Shown: positions 53,301-62,179, counted from the first letter of the stretch. The stretch: 64,000 bases of DNA from Sipunculus nudus (GCA_026874595.1 CM049319.1:60146917-60210916); one strand, 5' to 3'. The notes: generated by a model not told the origin, from the letters alone. Program-made: numbers and translations.

Positions 53301-56300
53301 AGTCCATAGCTTTAACATGTTTTGTGTTAAGTGATCAAATATCTTTCCTGATTTTTTACAAAATGCATTATGTTTGGGCCCATAACTTTTTTAAATTATA
53401 CAATACAGACATAATTTCTGGCATGTACATAGGAACTATATAGAGGAATATTTATGGTAAATATGAGATAAAAACAGATGAGTCATTTTGATATTAGGCA
53501 GTCCTGAAGTGTGAAAATAGGTTTTTAATGAAAAATTGAGGTTTTTCCTTAATTTCTCAAAGGAACAAAGTCGCAAAGACCCAGTTTTCGGCTTGGTAGG
53601 AGATCTTGGGGACATCTAACATTATGCCGAATTTTGGATTCCTAGGTCTTACGGTTTCAAAACGTGCCACATCTACGGATGGACAGACGGACAGACGGAT
53701 GGACGACGGACAATGGACCATGACTATAGCTCAGATGACTTATAGTCAGCTGAGCTAAAAAGCAAAACTCGATTAGCTTTTTTTGTTGATATTTTTGGTA
53801 AAGGCAACTGCTTCCATTTTTTTATGCTTGCTTAACTGAGTACCACATACATCTGCAGAATTCCATTCTGGTTTCGGACAACGTGACAGGGGCTTACCCA
53901 TGCTCATCCTAGAGTCAACCAGGCTAGGTGCACCACTCCTGTGGGTCCTGGTGTGTCATGTCACCCAGAAACCCTTGATAGGTGCACTTGTTTGTGAGTG
54001 AAACATGACTGTTGGGCAGTTTCCCTATAAAGGTTGCAAAGGGCCCACCCTGGGTGGGAGCTGACCATAATAAATCTCACCATCCTCGCTAAGATTTAAA
54101 CTCATAATCTTCCGGCTTTGATCCCTGCTCCACTCCTCTACCACGTTAACCAGTATAATAACTCCATTACTAATGAGCAATGGCATGTAAAGTCATTCTT
54201 ACTTTTTTTTAAATTGTCACAAAGATTCCTTGTTTTATATCAGACATCTGAGTTAAAGGATTTTCAACTATCATTTGCCATTTTGCAACAGCAAACAGAA
54301 AATTTCTATGCCAGTATGGGTCCAATTGCAGCTTAACTCCTTCAATAGTTTACAGATTGGCACTGTGGTTAGAGTATCTTCAGGTATTAAATTTCCTGCC
54401 CTTATTAAAACTGATTTATTGCTCATATGTGCATCTCATAAGCTTCCTGTTGCCACTAATGAATGTTTCTTTCATACAGATTAATACCTGGATGTCCTAA
54501 GTCAAATGTCAAAAGAGTATACTGCAAATGATAATTTATTTACAAACCATGAGCTCACTGACTTGATCAGGATTTGATTTCCATGGTAAACTAGAATACG
54601 GGTAATCGACAAGCTACTACGTGTATCCGCCTAAATCAGAGTGGAACGGGTGAAGTGAGGCATGGATTGAGTGGCAAGGGAAATAGAGTGAAGTGTTGCA
54701 TATTAGCATGGATGTCTGCAGCCAAATGGTGTATGTAGGTTGCGCCACCTACCAAAAAACTCCAGAAAGCTGTCCAAGTTGTATACATATGCAAAATTTG
54801 AGGCAGATAAGTCAAACCACTATATGTTTATGAGTGATTTTAGCCCATGGCAGACAAACAGATGGACGCTGTGCAAAAATGGTTGAAGGTGGCGCCACCA
54901 GTTTTGCGTATGATAAAGAGCTATGTGAGAACTATACACATGCAAAACTTTGGCCAAATCGGTCAAACGGTTCCCAAGATATGAGCTTGGATGTCTGCTG
55001 CATAAACTAGAATGCAGGTGGCGCCACCTGTCATAAAATCAAGAGAACTGTCGGGGATGTATAAACCTGCAAAATTTTAGGCAGATATGTCAAACCACTG
55101 CCGAGATATGAGTGATTTTATCCCATAGCAGACAAACAGACGGGAGCTGTGCAAAAATGGCTGCAGGTGGCGCCACCAGTTTTGCGTATGATAAAGAGCT
55201 ATGTGAGATCTATACACATGCAAAATTTTGGCCCAATCGGTCAAACGGTTCCCGAGATATGAGCTTGGATGTCTGCAGCGTAAACGTGAATGTAGGTGGC
55301 GCCACCTGTCATAAAATCAGAAAAGCTATCCAGGATGTATACGCATGCAGAATTTCAGGTGAATTAGTCAAATCACTGCAGAGATATGAGTGATTTTAAC
55401 CCAAGGCAGACGAACAGATGGACACTGTGCAAACATGGTTGCAGGTGGCGCCACCATTTTTTGTGTATGTTATAAAGCTCTCCAAGGGCTACATTTGTGC
55501 AAAAAAATTTTCCTGATCCGTCCAACCGGTTCCTGAGATATTTGGGTTTATGTGTGGAAACAGACGCACAAACGGACGCAGAGCGCAGAGGAAAGGTCAG
55601 AGGTCAAAACAAAATCGGGGCGCAGCAGTTCACATGTGACCCAAACATAATCCCTGGTTTCGTAAAATTACGCCCGGCAGTTACGGAGGAGTTCTCCGGA
55701 CACCTACGCGGCGGCGGCGGCGTGCAGGTGAAAACATAGTATCCGCAAAACTCTATTTTGGTGGATACAATAATGTGTTCCTTTTGTGTAAAAGGTAAAC
55801 GTGATGGATCAACAAAAGTGACTGTACAGAGGCTATATTGTATGACAATATAAAAACTGGAACAAATCTTGGAACAAAGATTACTCTACCAGACTTGACT
55901 GGCTTGGACTTGGAGTCAGGACCTACTTTCAGACTTGGATAGTATTTACACAGCTGGCTGTGTTGATCTGGAGTGTGTACAAGTTGTGCTGGGCAATGGT
56001 TGTAATTTTATGATCGATCATCAGTAAAAATTGATTAAACTCTACTGAATGATAACTGGAAGTAGTCTGTTGTTTTTAAGTATGCAATTTCAGACCATAT
56101 ACAGACCAGTGCATCCTCTCAACTGATATATAGGCCTACATGCAGGCTAATAATGTCATAATTCTATAGCCTACATGTATATATATTAACTAGTAAATGC
56201 AGACTTTTCTCTAGTTTGCTTGCATAATGTATATAAAAGCACAAAATTCTTCACCAAAAAGGCTAAGTTACATGCAAACATTTGCAGTCGATTAAGGCAC

Positions 56301-56463
56301 TGCAAGATTAATCATCAGATCATTTGGATCAACCTGACCAATCACTGGTTATAACTGATAGTCAGCCCATCACTAAGAACAAGTACAGGTCACTTACCCA
56401 GAAGATGGAGTTGAAGATGATCAGCATCACCTTGGCACACTGTGCTCCGCATCCCACGGCCAT
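32249..56463 (-). CDS. Tetraspanin, complete gene, eight coding exons
   Basis: Joining 56463-56398, 44409-44200, 41863-41789, 39793-39695, 38816-38763, 36281-36138, 33579-33496 and 32308-32249 on the minus strand gives 263 residues, a normal tetraspanin length. All seven introns are phase 0 and GT-AG. Four membrane segments lie at about 12-34, 60-82, 91-113 and 228-252, with the usual polar residues Asn18, Glu104 and Glu244. The intracellular loop has GCCGAIRESK. The large extracellular loop has the hallmark CCG (153-155), PVTCC (173-177), Cys205 and GC (217-218), i.e. six cysteines for three disulphides, and N-glycosylation sequons at Asn135 and Asn164. The C-terminal tail is short and ends GGEEM. 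Tetraspanins organise integrins, receptors and proteases in membrane microdomains. General features suggest the CD9/CD151/CD82 side of the family, but the orthologue is not settled. Confidence 0.93.
32309..33495 (-). other. Tetraspanin intron 7
   Basis: The stretch 32400-32660 resembles the A2 body (GTGAC-TTTG-CCTTGTGA and GATAGATGAAATGCCTGGGA). The rest has no recognised feature. Confidence 0.6.
33496..33579 (-). CDS. Tetraspanin exon, residues 217-244
   Basis: Acceptor TTGATTAACAG and donor GTAAAT flank 84 nt encoding GCKEALLDFIKGNAIILIGV through GIACLE. GC closes the disulphide set. TM4 starts near residue 228, and Glu244 is the conserved polar residue. Confidence 0.93.
34405..34730. repeat. 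Dispersed repeat, partner of 9446-9800
   Basis: Same ordered phrases as the 9446 copy. It appears inserted within a run of ~125-bp blocks, since the block text resumes to its right. Confidence 0.55.
34940..35820 (+). other. GC-richer patch with a 131-codon ORF of unknown origin
   Basis: The ORF 35413-35808 starts MDLHMRGLNERGGEFIV and ends KITDHRDPV. It lies in intron 6 on the strand opposite the tetraspanin. The patch is richer in C and G than its surroundings and has tidy codon-like composition, but no domain was recognised and no splice context is evident. It may be a fragment of a mobile-element protein or a chance ORF. I do not call it a gene. Confidence 0.25.
36138..36281 (-). CDS. Tetraspanin exon, residues 169-216 (PxxCC motif)
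   Basis: Acceptor TTTTTTGTGCAG and donor GTAAGT flank 144 nt that begin GNKLPVTCCVLADG and end IDTYYYKN. It supplies Cys176, Cys177 and Cys205 of the large loop, with an acidic stretch VEVNDDDFES between them. This is the hypervariable, partner-binding part in known tetraspanins. Confidence 0.93.
36282..38762 (-). other. Tetraspanin intron 5 with A2-type repeat body
   Basis: At 37260-38190 related blocks repeat GGTTACAATTTGT(G/A)CCCTG, GAAGGTCTCAA (37318, 37639, 37791) and a CAGGTGG(C/T)(A/G)CCACCAG phrase. They end with GACAGACGGATGACGG and CGCTTTAGCTTAGCTAAAAC near 38160-38205, a degraded family A-like 3' end. A run of 15 G lies at 37976-37990. Confidence 0.6.
38763..38816 (-). CDS. Tetraspanin exon, residues 151-168 (CCG motif)
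   Basis: A 54-nt exon between TTTTTGCGTTTTCAG and GTATGG encodes RKCCGINGPSDYKNYTDK. CCG is the family signature, and Asn164-Tyr-Thr is a sequon. It is short enough to be missed by most ORF scans. Confidence 0.93.
38817..39694 (-). other. Tetraspanin intron 4
   Basis: No recognised feature apart from a short CTATCTGGC(T/C)TACTATGA repeat near 39090-39150. Confidence 0.6.
39695..39793 (-). CDS. Tetraspanin exon, residues 118-150
   Basis: Acceptor TTAAACAG and donor GTCAGT flank 99 nt that encode VESTLTNEAVEKLKKDY then NGSDAF... to YVELK. This is the first helical part of the large extracellular loop. Asn135-Gly-Ser is a sequon. Confidence 0.92.
39794..41788 (-). other. Tetraspanin intron 3
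   Basis: Contains a SINE-like repeat (39995-40235), one unit of the 149-bp family (40440-40560), a patch at 40750-40960 with CCGATACATCGGCT twice, and repeat-tail text at 41655-41745. Confidence 0.65.
39995..40235 (+). repeat. tRNA-derived SINE-like repeat
   Basis: A degraded tRNA-like head (AGTGGTCAAATGCTTGGCCT, then CGTTTGATTCCC as a B-box relic) is followed by a central region GTTCCCTCCAGGTCCTCCTG TTTCC typical of widespread invertebrate SINE cores. It ends in a tail with AAACAAGCAAATTTGTGGAA that also occurs at 11045. Assignment is by pattern only. Confidence 0.5.
41789..41863 (-). CDS. Tetraspanin exon, residues 93-117 (TM3)
   Basis: Encodes YMFFLILVMAGEIAAGV through IIFRDR, i.e. TM3 with the conserved Glu104. 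The donor is GTAAGT (41788-41783). The acceptor TTTTCTGTTGACAG directly precedes TACATG, and this whole junction is reiterated in the tandem array that starts here and extends into the intron (see 41857-43640). Confidence 0.95.
41857..43640. repeat. 33-bp satellite containing the exon's own splice acceptor
   Basis: About 28 near-identical 33-bp units run from 41857 to about 42790. About 15 more diverged units of 33-38 bp (with CAGGAAACACGGAAT and CATGAATTATTTAATTG variants) extend to 43310, and scattered remnants reach 43640. On the minus strand each unit reads TATTTTCTGTTGACAG then TACATG, identical to the last intron bases and first six exon bases of the tetraspanin TM3 exon at 41863. Units differ mainly in the spacer (ATGATGTAAC versus TTGATGTTAC). 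Long ORFs on both strands arise because 33 is divisible by three. Confidence 0.95.
44200..44409 (-). CDS. Tetraspanin exon, residues 23-92
   Basis: Acceptor TTTTTTTGTACAG precedes CTGTCAGGTGC; the donor GTGAGT follows GGACTG. It encodes the rest of TM1 (LSGAAILGVGIWL), the small extracellular loop (RVDPTIIRYLEVVTISSSD), TM2 and the conserved GCCGAIRESKFCLGL loop. Length is exactly 210 nt. A second possible acceptor, CTGTCAG, 6 nt downstream would drop two residues. Confidence 0.95.
46824..48557 (+). mobile_element. Element B1 (hairpin-ended, 280-bp internal repeats)
   Basis: The 5' end ACTAGAATACGG is followed by a hairpin with arms GTAGTCG and CGACTAC, then GTATCCGCCTAAA. The 3' end has GGCGGCGGCGGC and a hairpin with arms GTATCCGCAAAAC and GTTTTGGCGGATAC, then AATTA. 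GTATCCGCC near the 5' end is the inverse of GGCGGATAC at the 3' end. Between them a ~280-bp unit recurs with the marker CAGCGTAAACGTGAATGTAG near 47501, 47781 and 48062 and the palindrome GGTGGCGCCACC in most half-units. Repeated 60-70 codon ORFs are by-products. No protein is encoded. Confidence 0.8.
48588..48610. repeat. Run of 23 G
   Basis: Homopolymer just right of B1. Length may be unreliable in the assembly. Confidence 0.9.
49500..50440. other. No feature seen
   Basis: Intron sequence with no recognised exon or repeat. Confidence 0.4.
50440..50930. repeat. ~125-bp block repeat with GACCTTGA
   Basis: Three to four diverged blocks contain TGTGTCAAGGTCATCCATAT, AGTATGGT(G/A)ACT and AAGTTATTATGCT. 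They are similar in style to those at 34130-34920. Confidence 0.6.
51124..53761 (+). mobile_element. Element A4 (full-length, sister of A3)
   Basis: It has the same 5' end as A3, the same order of body text and the same hairpin (53727-53757) after GACAGACGGACAGACGGATG. It differs from A3 by scattered substitutions and small indels, and it lies 30 kb away in the same orientation. Just left of it, 50932-51110, is another A-like 5' start (CTCATGGGTCATGAAGCTCAGC) that it may have inserted into. Confidence 0.85.
53800..54160 (-). repeat. tRNA-derived SINE-like repeat, minus orientation
   Basis: On the minus strand the head reads TTAACGTGGTAGAGGAGTGG (A-box-like) and later GAGTTTAAATCTTAGCGAGG (B-box-like). 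A GC-richer body follows with CCCACCCAGGGTGGGCCC. The family is not identified. Confidence 0.5.
54590..55773 (+). mobile_element. Element B2
   Basis: Shorter sister of B1. It has the same 5' end, with the hairpin partly decayed (GTAATCG / CTACTAC), the same GTATCCGCC, the same GGCGGCGGCGGC and 3' hairpin (GTATCCGCAAAAC / ATTTTGGTGGATAC), but only one full ~280-bp unit where B1 has three. It is about 1.18 kb. Confidence 0.8.
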
Positions 56464-56479
56464 TTTGTCTGTCTATCAA
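56398..56479 (-). CDS. Tetraspanin exon with start codon (residues 1-22)
   Basis: ATG at 56463-56461 opens MAVGCGAQCAKVM and runs to ...NSIFW. Juxtamembrane Cys5 and Cys9 are likely palmitoylation sites, and Asn18 is the usual TM1 polar residue. Upstream, TTCTCCTCTTTTCCAG forms a good acceptor ending at 56480, so 56464-56479 is 5' UTR and at least one non-coding exon lies further right; it was not found. The donor GTAAGT is at 56397-56392. Nine of 22 codons have a diverged duplicate at 56780-56840. Confidence 0.93.
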
Positions 56480-56574
56480 CTGGAAAAGAGGAGAAAACCA
56501 TCATTTATTGTGTGAGCAAGAGAGGAATCACACTAAGGGTCTCAAACTCAAAACTGACTGGAGAACATGAAAAT

Positions 56575-56800
56575 GTCAGTATCACCTTGGATCACAGTGC
56601 TCAGGATCTAAAATTCAAATGTGACTGAAAAACATGAAAACTGTTGGTATCACCTTGGTACATAGCGCTTAGGATCTCAAATTCAAATGTGACTGGAAAA
56701 CATGAAAACCGTTGCTATCACCTTGGATCATAGTGCTCAAGATCTCAAACTTAAATGTAACTGGAAAACATGAAAACGGTCGTTATCACCTTGGTACATA
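56575..56800. repeat. 68-bp tandem repeat carrying part of the tetraspanin start exon
   Basis: TATCACCTTGG recurs at 56581, 56649, 56717 and 56785 (counting from ATCAC), steps of exactly 68 bp. Each unit has (T/A)CATAGTGCTC-type text matching the exon antisense (ATCACCTTGGCACACTGTGC) and then CAAATGTGACTGGAAAACAT. Confidence 0.9.
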
Positions 56801-56845
56801 GTGCTCCACATCCAACAGCCATTTTGTCAGTCTTACAAATGGAAA
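56775..56845 (-). pseudogene. Decayed duplicate of the tetraspanin start exon
   Basis: On the minus strand ATG at 56822-56820 opens MAVGCGALCTKVI, against MAVGCGAQCAKVM in the real exon, with several silent changes. The 5' flank GACTGACAAAATGG matches GATAGACAGACAAAATGG. The acceptor CCAG of the real exon is CCAT here, so it should not be spliced in the same way. The frame continues TTVFMFSSYI and stops, so TM1 is not encoded. Confidence 0.8.
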
Positions 56846-56849
56846 TCAT

Positions 56850-58112
56850 AAGGGTTCCATCATTAAGCATGGAATGAGGACTGTCTCACAACTGGATATG
56901 GGTTGAGTAGTTAATATGTCTCACAACTCAGCATTGGTTGAGCAGTAACTATGTCTCACAACTCAGCCTGGGTTATTAAGTTACTACGTCTCACAACTGG
57001 GCTGATAAACTGGGAGATATAGGTTCAAGCCCAACAAAGGCTGGTGCTCTCCCATGACAGATTGTTGATTAAATCTCATCTGTTTACTCAAGAAGACTCT
57101 ATATGCAATAAGTTTGAATAACACTGATAGGTGACATTCCAGTCTGTCAAAACCAACTGCTGGTTGATTGGAATGGAAGGCACCAGACTGGCACAATCCT
57201 AACCAAATTAAATAAAGGGCTTCCCTAATGCAGGTATTTTGTCATCACCCACATTCATTTCAGGTTAATGTAATATTTATGTCAATGTGATGCCGACTGT
57301 TGCCTAAACCTTGCAATTATACACACTGGTGGTCAAGTAAAACGCTGGCAGAGGTCATGTGGCAACTGCTATTTATTTTTCCCAACTATATCTCAAAAAG
57401 TTCTCAAATCAAGCATTATTTGGCCAATAGCTCATCCTTCCCCAAATTTTTATCTAAGTCATTGAGAACTTAGGAGGTTAGGTACTCTATGAATTTACCT
57501 GTTTTGTCATTTGGTTATCCCATCAGAATAGAAGTGGAGATCCAGGTTTGCTGGAGGCATGGGCTCTCTCAATGCTTTCTAGTATATTTATTACATGTTG
57601 AAACTGACGGATCAGCATTGCAAGGGATACCCTGGACTTTATCTACATGTTCAATCAGATGAATATTACCTCAGGGCAGATAAACCTGTCATATTTCAGT
57701 ACTGGTCTGGTTCCCTGGATAGACAGGTGGGTAGATAACTTTTTAGAATGGCCTAATAGAATGGAAAACTTTTTTATTTATTGCCAACCATCACCAGTGT
57801 GCATATTGTGGGATATAATAAATTTATATTATCTACATCATGGTTAAGTAGTACCGATATAAACTGAAATATACAAGTTCACATTTTCATCAGGTGATGC
57901 ATTCACCTCTCTCTGTCTGTCAGTCCTGTTTGTATTTAAGCATCTGAAATTACATGAGATACCCTTAACTATAAATCTGAAGATGAAATGCCAAGCCAAG
58001 CAAAAAAGTGTCTAAGATGCACAATCCAGTGCAGCTCCATTCAGCCGACACTGGGAACATGACAAAAAGTCAGTAAAGCCAGCAGAGCAGCAGTACCCAT
58101 GCCCACTCATTG
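56850..58112. other. No gene seen upstream of the tetraspanin start exon
   Basis: At 56885-57000 the phrase (G/C)TCTCACAACT(C/G)(A/G)G is repeated about four times with TTGAG or TATTAAG spacers. The rest is unrecognised. A non-coding first exon and promoter could lie here or further right, but no convincing donor/UTR pair was identified. Confidence 0.35.
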
Positions 58113-59970
58113 AACAAGGGACCCATGGGTCACGGCGCTCATCTGAAGTTTTAAATTTTTACCAAATGCAAAATATGAAAATATTCTATTGTAATGTTTT
58201 TCATTTATATAAGCATATGAGAACCTGAGAGGAAAGGGGCCCTCCTACTTGGTTATAGTAAAGTTCTAAATATATGATTGCAAACTTATACTCAAGACTG
58301 TCAAGAAGAAAAACAGTAACAGTTTTGAGATACTGTGATGCATATGAAAAATTTACAGATGGACAGGCAAGAGGACAGAATGGACTAATACCTTTATTTC
58401 TCTTCCAAGAGAATAATGCATTTAAGTTTATATATAAGCCTATTTTTTTAGCATATCCACTTTTTCCATTAATAGTTTTTATCTGATTCATTTTTTTATT
58501 TACAAGTTTTATAAATTTGTAATAAAAAAAACTGAAAATATAAGTTAAAATATTAGAATTCTAAGTTGCAATCATTATATATCCAGAGTGTAGCTCATAT
58601 TGGGTCATATTATGCATACACGTCTATTTTATTAATTTAAAATCACAAATGTTTAAACTGAATTTAAAAGAAAATAATGCCACAACATGGCATCTACAAG
58701 ATTATTCCCTTGAATCACTATTAACAAGTTTTGCACATTGGAGTTTTCAGTACATGCTTAATTTTATTCACTGAAATGAAATAAAAGATTCAGTAAATTT
58801 GATAAAATAAAAAAATCTTTTCAAAAAAAAAGTATACACACTGCTGGTTGAATGAGGAGCAAACAATATCATTGTGCTAATTACTATCTCAGCTATAATT
58901 TATTACTGGAATTAATATTCAATTTCACACCTGGGGAAGTTTTTACTCTTCTGAAGTAAGGAATTACTTATCTGATGAACATCCACACTTTCACAGCAAT
59001 ACACCACTTTGTGGACACAATTAAATGTGCACTTTAATCATTGTAACCCTGGTGGTACAATACAAAATCTAAAATGTAGCATAGCCAAGAATAAAATAAA
59101 ATACAGAAAATTATAACATTCATCTAGTTAATGCACCATGGGGGGGGGGGGGGAGTGCAGGGCAGAGGGGAAGCCTGCTAGTAGTGGCCAAGCTGGGCCA
59201 AGGCAAGCTGCCTGGGGTCAGTTACATAATGCAAGTGAAGGCTGTACTACCAGGTGGGCTTAACAATACTTGACATGGTGTATGGAAACTTGAATAAAAG
59301 CTGCTCTTTTCAATCAATTCCTTTAAAATTTAAGATTTAAAAAGATTAAATCCTTATGTATGTATGTTGTGAAAATTAAATCAACAGTGCTTACAGGGAA
59401 AAAACGTTAAACAAAACTTAGAGTATTGATTTTTTATTTATGCTAATAACTTGACAAATTTGCAAAATTCAGATCTAATTTTGGGTAAACAATTGAATCT
59501 TGATTAAATAAAGTTATATTCCTGAAAAAATGTCTCCAGCTTCAGCAATTCTCATGATAGGTGAGTAAATATATTTCCTAATTTGTTAAAAATTGCATTA
59601 TATTTGGGCCCATAACTTTAAAATAATACACAATACTGACCTAATTTTTGGTATATTCATAGAAAATGTATGGAAGTATATGAATACTAAATATGACCAA
59701 AAACAGATCAGTGGTTTTGATATTAGGCAGCCTTGAAGTGTAACAATGGATTTTTTATGGAAAACGGAGGTTTTTCCTTAATATCTCGAAGGAACGAAGT
59801 CCTAATGACCCAATTTTCGGTATGGTAGAAGATTTTTGGGACATCTAATGGTATGCAAAGTTTTGGATTCGTAGGTCCAACCGTTTTAAAACGTGCCCTG
59901 TTAACGGCCGGACGACAGACAAAGGACCACGACTATAGCTCAGATGACTTATAGTCAGCTGAGCTAAAAA
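58113..59970 (+). mobile_element. Element A5
   Basis: The 5' end AACAAGGGACCCATGGGTCA contains the perfect GACCCATGGGTC palindrome. The 3' end is the 31-nt hairpin at 59936-59966 followed by AAAA. Its 1.86 kb holds one ~700-bp 3' block where A3 and A4 hold two. A 14-G run lies at 59140-59153. Confidence 0.8.
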
Positions 59971-60204
59971 TGCCTGAACAGCCCAGCCGTCACAATGCAG
60001 ACAGTTCAGCACTTGTTTGAAACTCTCAAAATGAATTATTTGAAATTGGTCTTTGTCATATTCATTAACTGACCCAAGTAAAAATCCCATAATGTCACTA
60101 AAAGGTACCCAGTACAGCACAAACCGTTACCAAGGCAAATCAGTTCTACTGGATCTGCTAATCTATAAGGATCTGTCCCTTTTATCTGGAACTATGTCAA
60201 AGTT

Positions 60205-61000
60205 TAACCAGGGTGAAAACATAACCTTGAGGTAAGAAACTATCCTGATAAGGGTAAAAACATAACCTTCAGTTAAGAAAAAACTGACATCTGTGAAAAC
60301 ATGACCTCGAGGTCAGAAATGAACTGACAAGGGCGAATACATAACCTTCGGGTAAGAAATCAACAGAGGAAAAAGGTAAAAGGTAAAAATGGTGGGGGTT
60401 TATAGTCTGGTATCATCAACTATGTCAGTTTCTTCTGACTTTACACTTTGCTTCCTGGTCTTTTGAGTCTGTTCATTCTTGTAGCTTTTCTTGGCTCCCT
60501 GGGGAGCATACAACCCAAGCAGCAATATCAAGTGCTAGAAGGTTATTTGTTCAATATTTGCCTTCCTCCCATGACTAGTTCCCATTCACTCCTGGCTCAA
60601 GAGAGTGCGCCCTCATGGAGAAAACATAACCTCATGGTTAGAAATAAACTGACAAAGGTAAAAACATAACCTCGAGGTAAGAAATGAACTGACAAGGTTA
60701 TAAACATAACCATGAGGTAAGGTACAAAATGACAAGGTTTGAAACAAGTTCAAGGTAAAAAAAAGGTGAAAAGGGTGAAAACATAACCTCCAGGTAAGAA
60801 ACAAACTGACAAGGGTGAAAACAATTACCTCATGGTAAGAAACAAACTGACAAGGGTAAAAACATAAATCTCGAGGTTACAAATGATATGAAAAGGGCAA
60901 AAACATAACCTAGAGGTAAGAAACAAAATGACAAGGGTGAAAACATAACCTCTAGTTAATAAACAAACTGACAAGTGTAAAATCATAACCTCCTTTGTGG
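60205..61000. repeat. ~40-bp tandem repeat AAAACATAACCTCGAGGTAAGA
   Basis: About 13 units with AACAAACTGACAAGGGTG spacers. Starts lie near 60212, 60255, 60295, 60333, then 60619, 60659, 60699, 60776, 60816, 60857, 60897, 60938 and 60978. Unrelated sequence at 60365-60610 splits the array. The core GAGGTAAGA looks like a plus-strand 5' splice donor. Confidence 0.85.
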
Positions 61001-62060
61001 AGGTAACAAATACCAGTCTGGTGCTATAGTGATACCAGACAACTGACAGACACAGGTGACAGTCACTGCACCATTATAACAGCTCAAGTCAGCAAGCTCC
61101 AAGTATTGAACAGCAGCTCTGACAGGCAGTGCTCACGATAAAATGATGTACACCCAGCGGCTCAAAATGCATACAAATCACAATCCTACAGACATGAATG
61201 CAAAACAGGTTTTGCTTGTAACTATTAACGTGGAAAAACTAGCAGATTTCCACAGCCAACACTACTTCATGCGTTATTCACCACATAGCCCCTCCAAAAA
61301 ATCAATAGTGTTCCTGATAGGTGGTATCCCACGCTACTTGTGTATACGACACTTGCTGTTCTGACCCCATCGGCCATTGTTTGCTTCCATCTTTTGAACA
61401 AACACCCTGCCTTCTCCATATACGTTAAAACAAGGCTACTCCTGCCAAGTGCCAACTTCACCATAACACAACACTGCACTCCAAATCGTGTTCTGCTCTC
61501 ACATTCCCGCCCCTAGCAATCCCATCATGTCTTATGCTTCATGTTAACAGACTTACCCACTCAGCCCTGTAGGATAAATAATACATAGCTATTGCTCATA
61601 ATTGAGATCCAACTATCAAAATTTGCTCTCAATTAGACTGATGAAAGTGTTCTATATATAACACCTACTATTGACAGTTGGTGCCGAAAAATATTTGCAA
61701 TGTCAGTAAGGAATTTGCTAAAATAAGGCCGCCTCAATCCATGGTTTCCACTTGGAATCTGCAGCTCTATGCAACGTTGTATGGCAATACGTATTGATCT
61801 GGAGTTAAAAAATAACTGCCTGTTGTTGTAATGATACAGACACTGTGTCGGCATAATATGGTAAGATACTTCAGGTAAAAATTTTAATAATTTGCTGAAA
61901 CTGAAATTAAATTAATTTTCTCCACAGCCTAATGTCTCTGATCCTTTGTTTCTTATACAAGATATGCCAACACAAGATTAATGTAAAATATATGGTCAGT
62001 TTAAAAACACTGACATTTGATCAACTATATCAAGTATTGATGCATGAGCCATATTGTATA
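61001..62060. other. No feature seen
   Basis: No recognised exon, RNA gene or repeat. ORFs under 75 codons look random. Confidence 0.4.
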
Positions 62061-62179
62061 TCAGGGCCTGACATTAACCTTTGAAAGCACTCGCCCAGTA
62101 GGTCAAGTAAGGTATAGCTTTAGTTTTACTTACTCCACATGAATTTTTACTTGTTCTACAAAAAAAGTGATCACAGCAA

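Larger units (their letters stand above)
44410..56397 (-). other. Tetraspanin intron 1 (about 12 kb), filled with elements
   Basis: Holds in order A6 with nested B1, ~125-bp block repeats (50440-50900), A4, a SINE-like repeat and B2. The stretches 44420-45860, 49500-50440 and 55780-56390 show no recognised feature. Confidence 0.8.
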
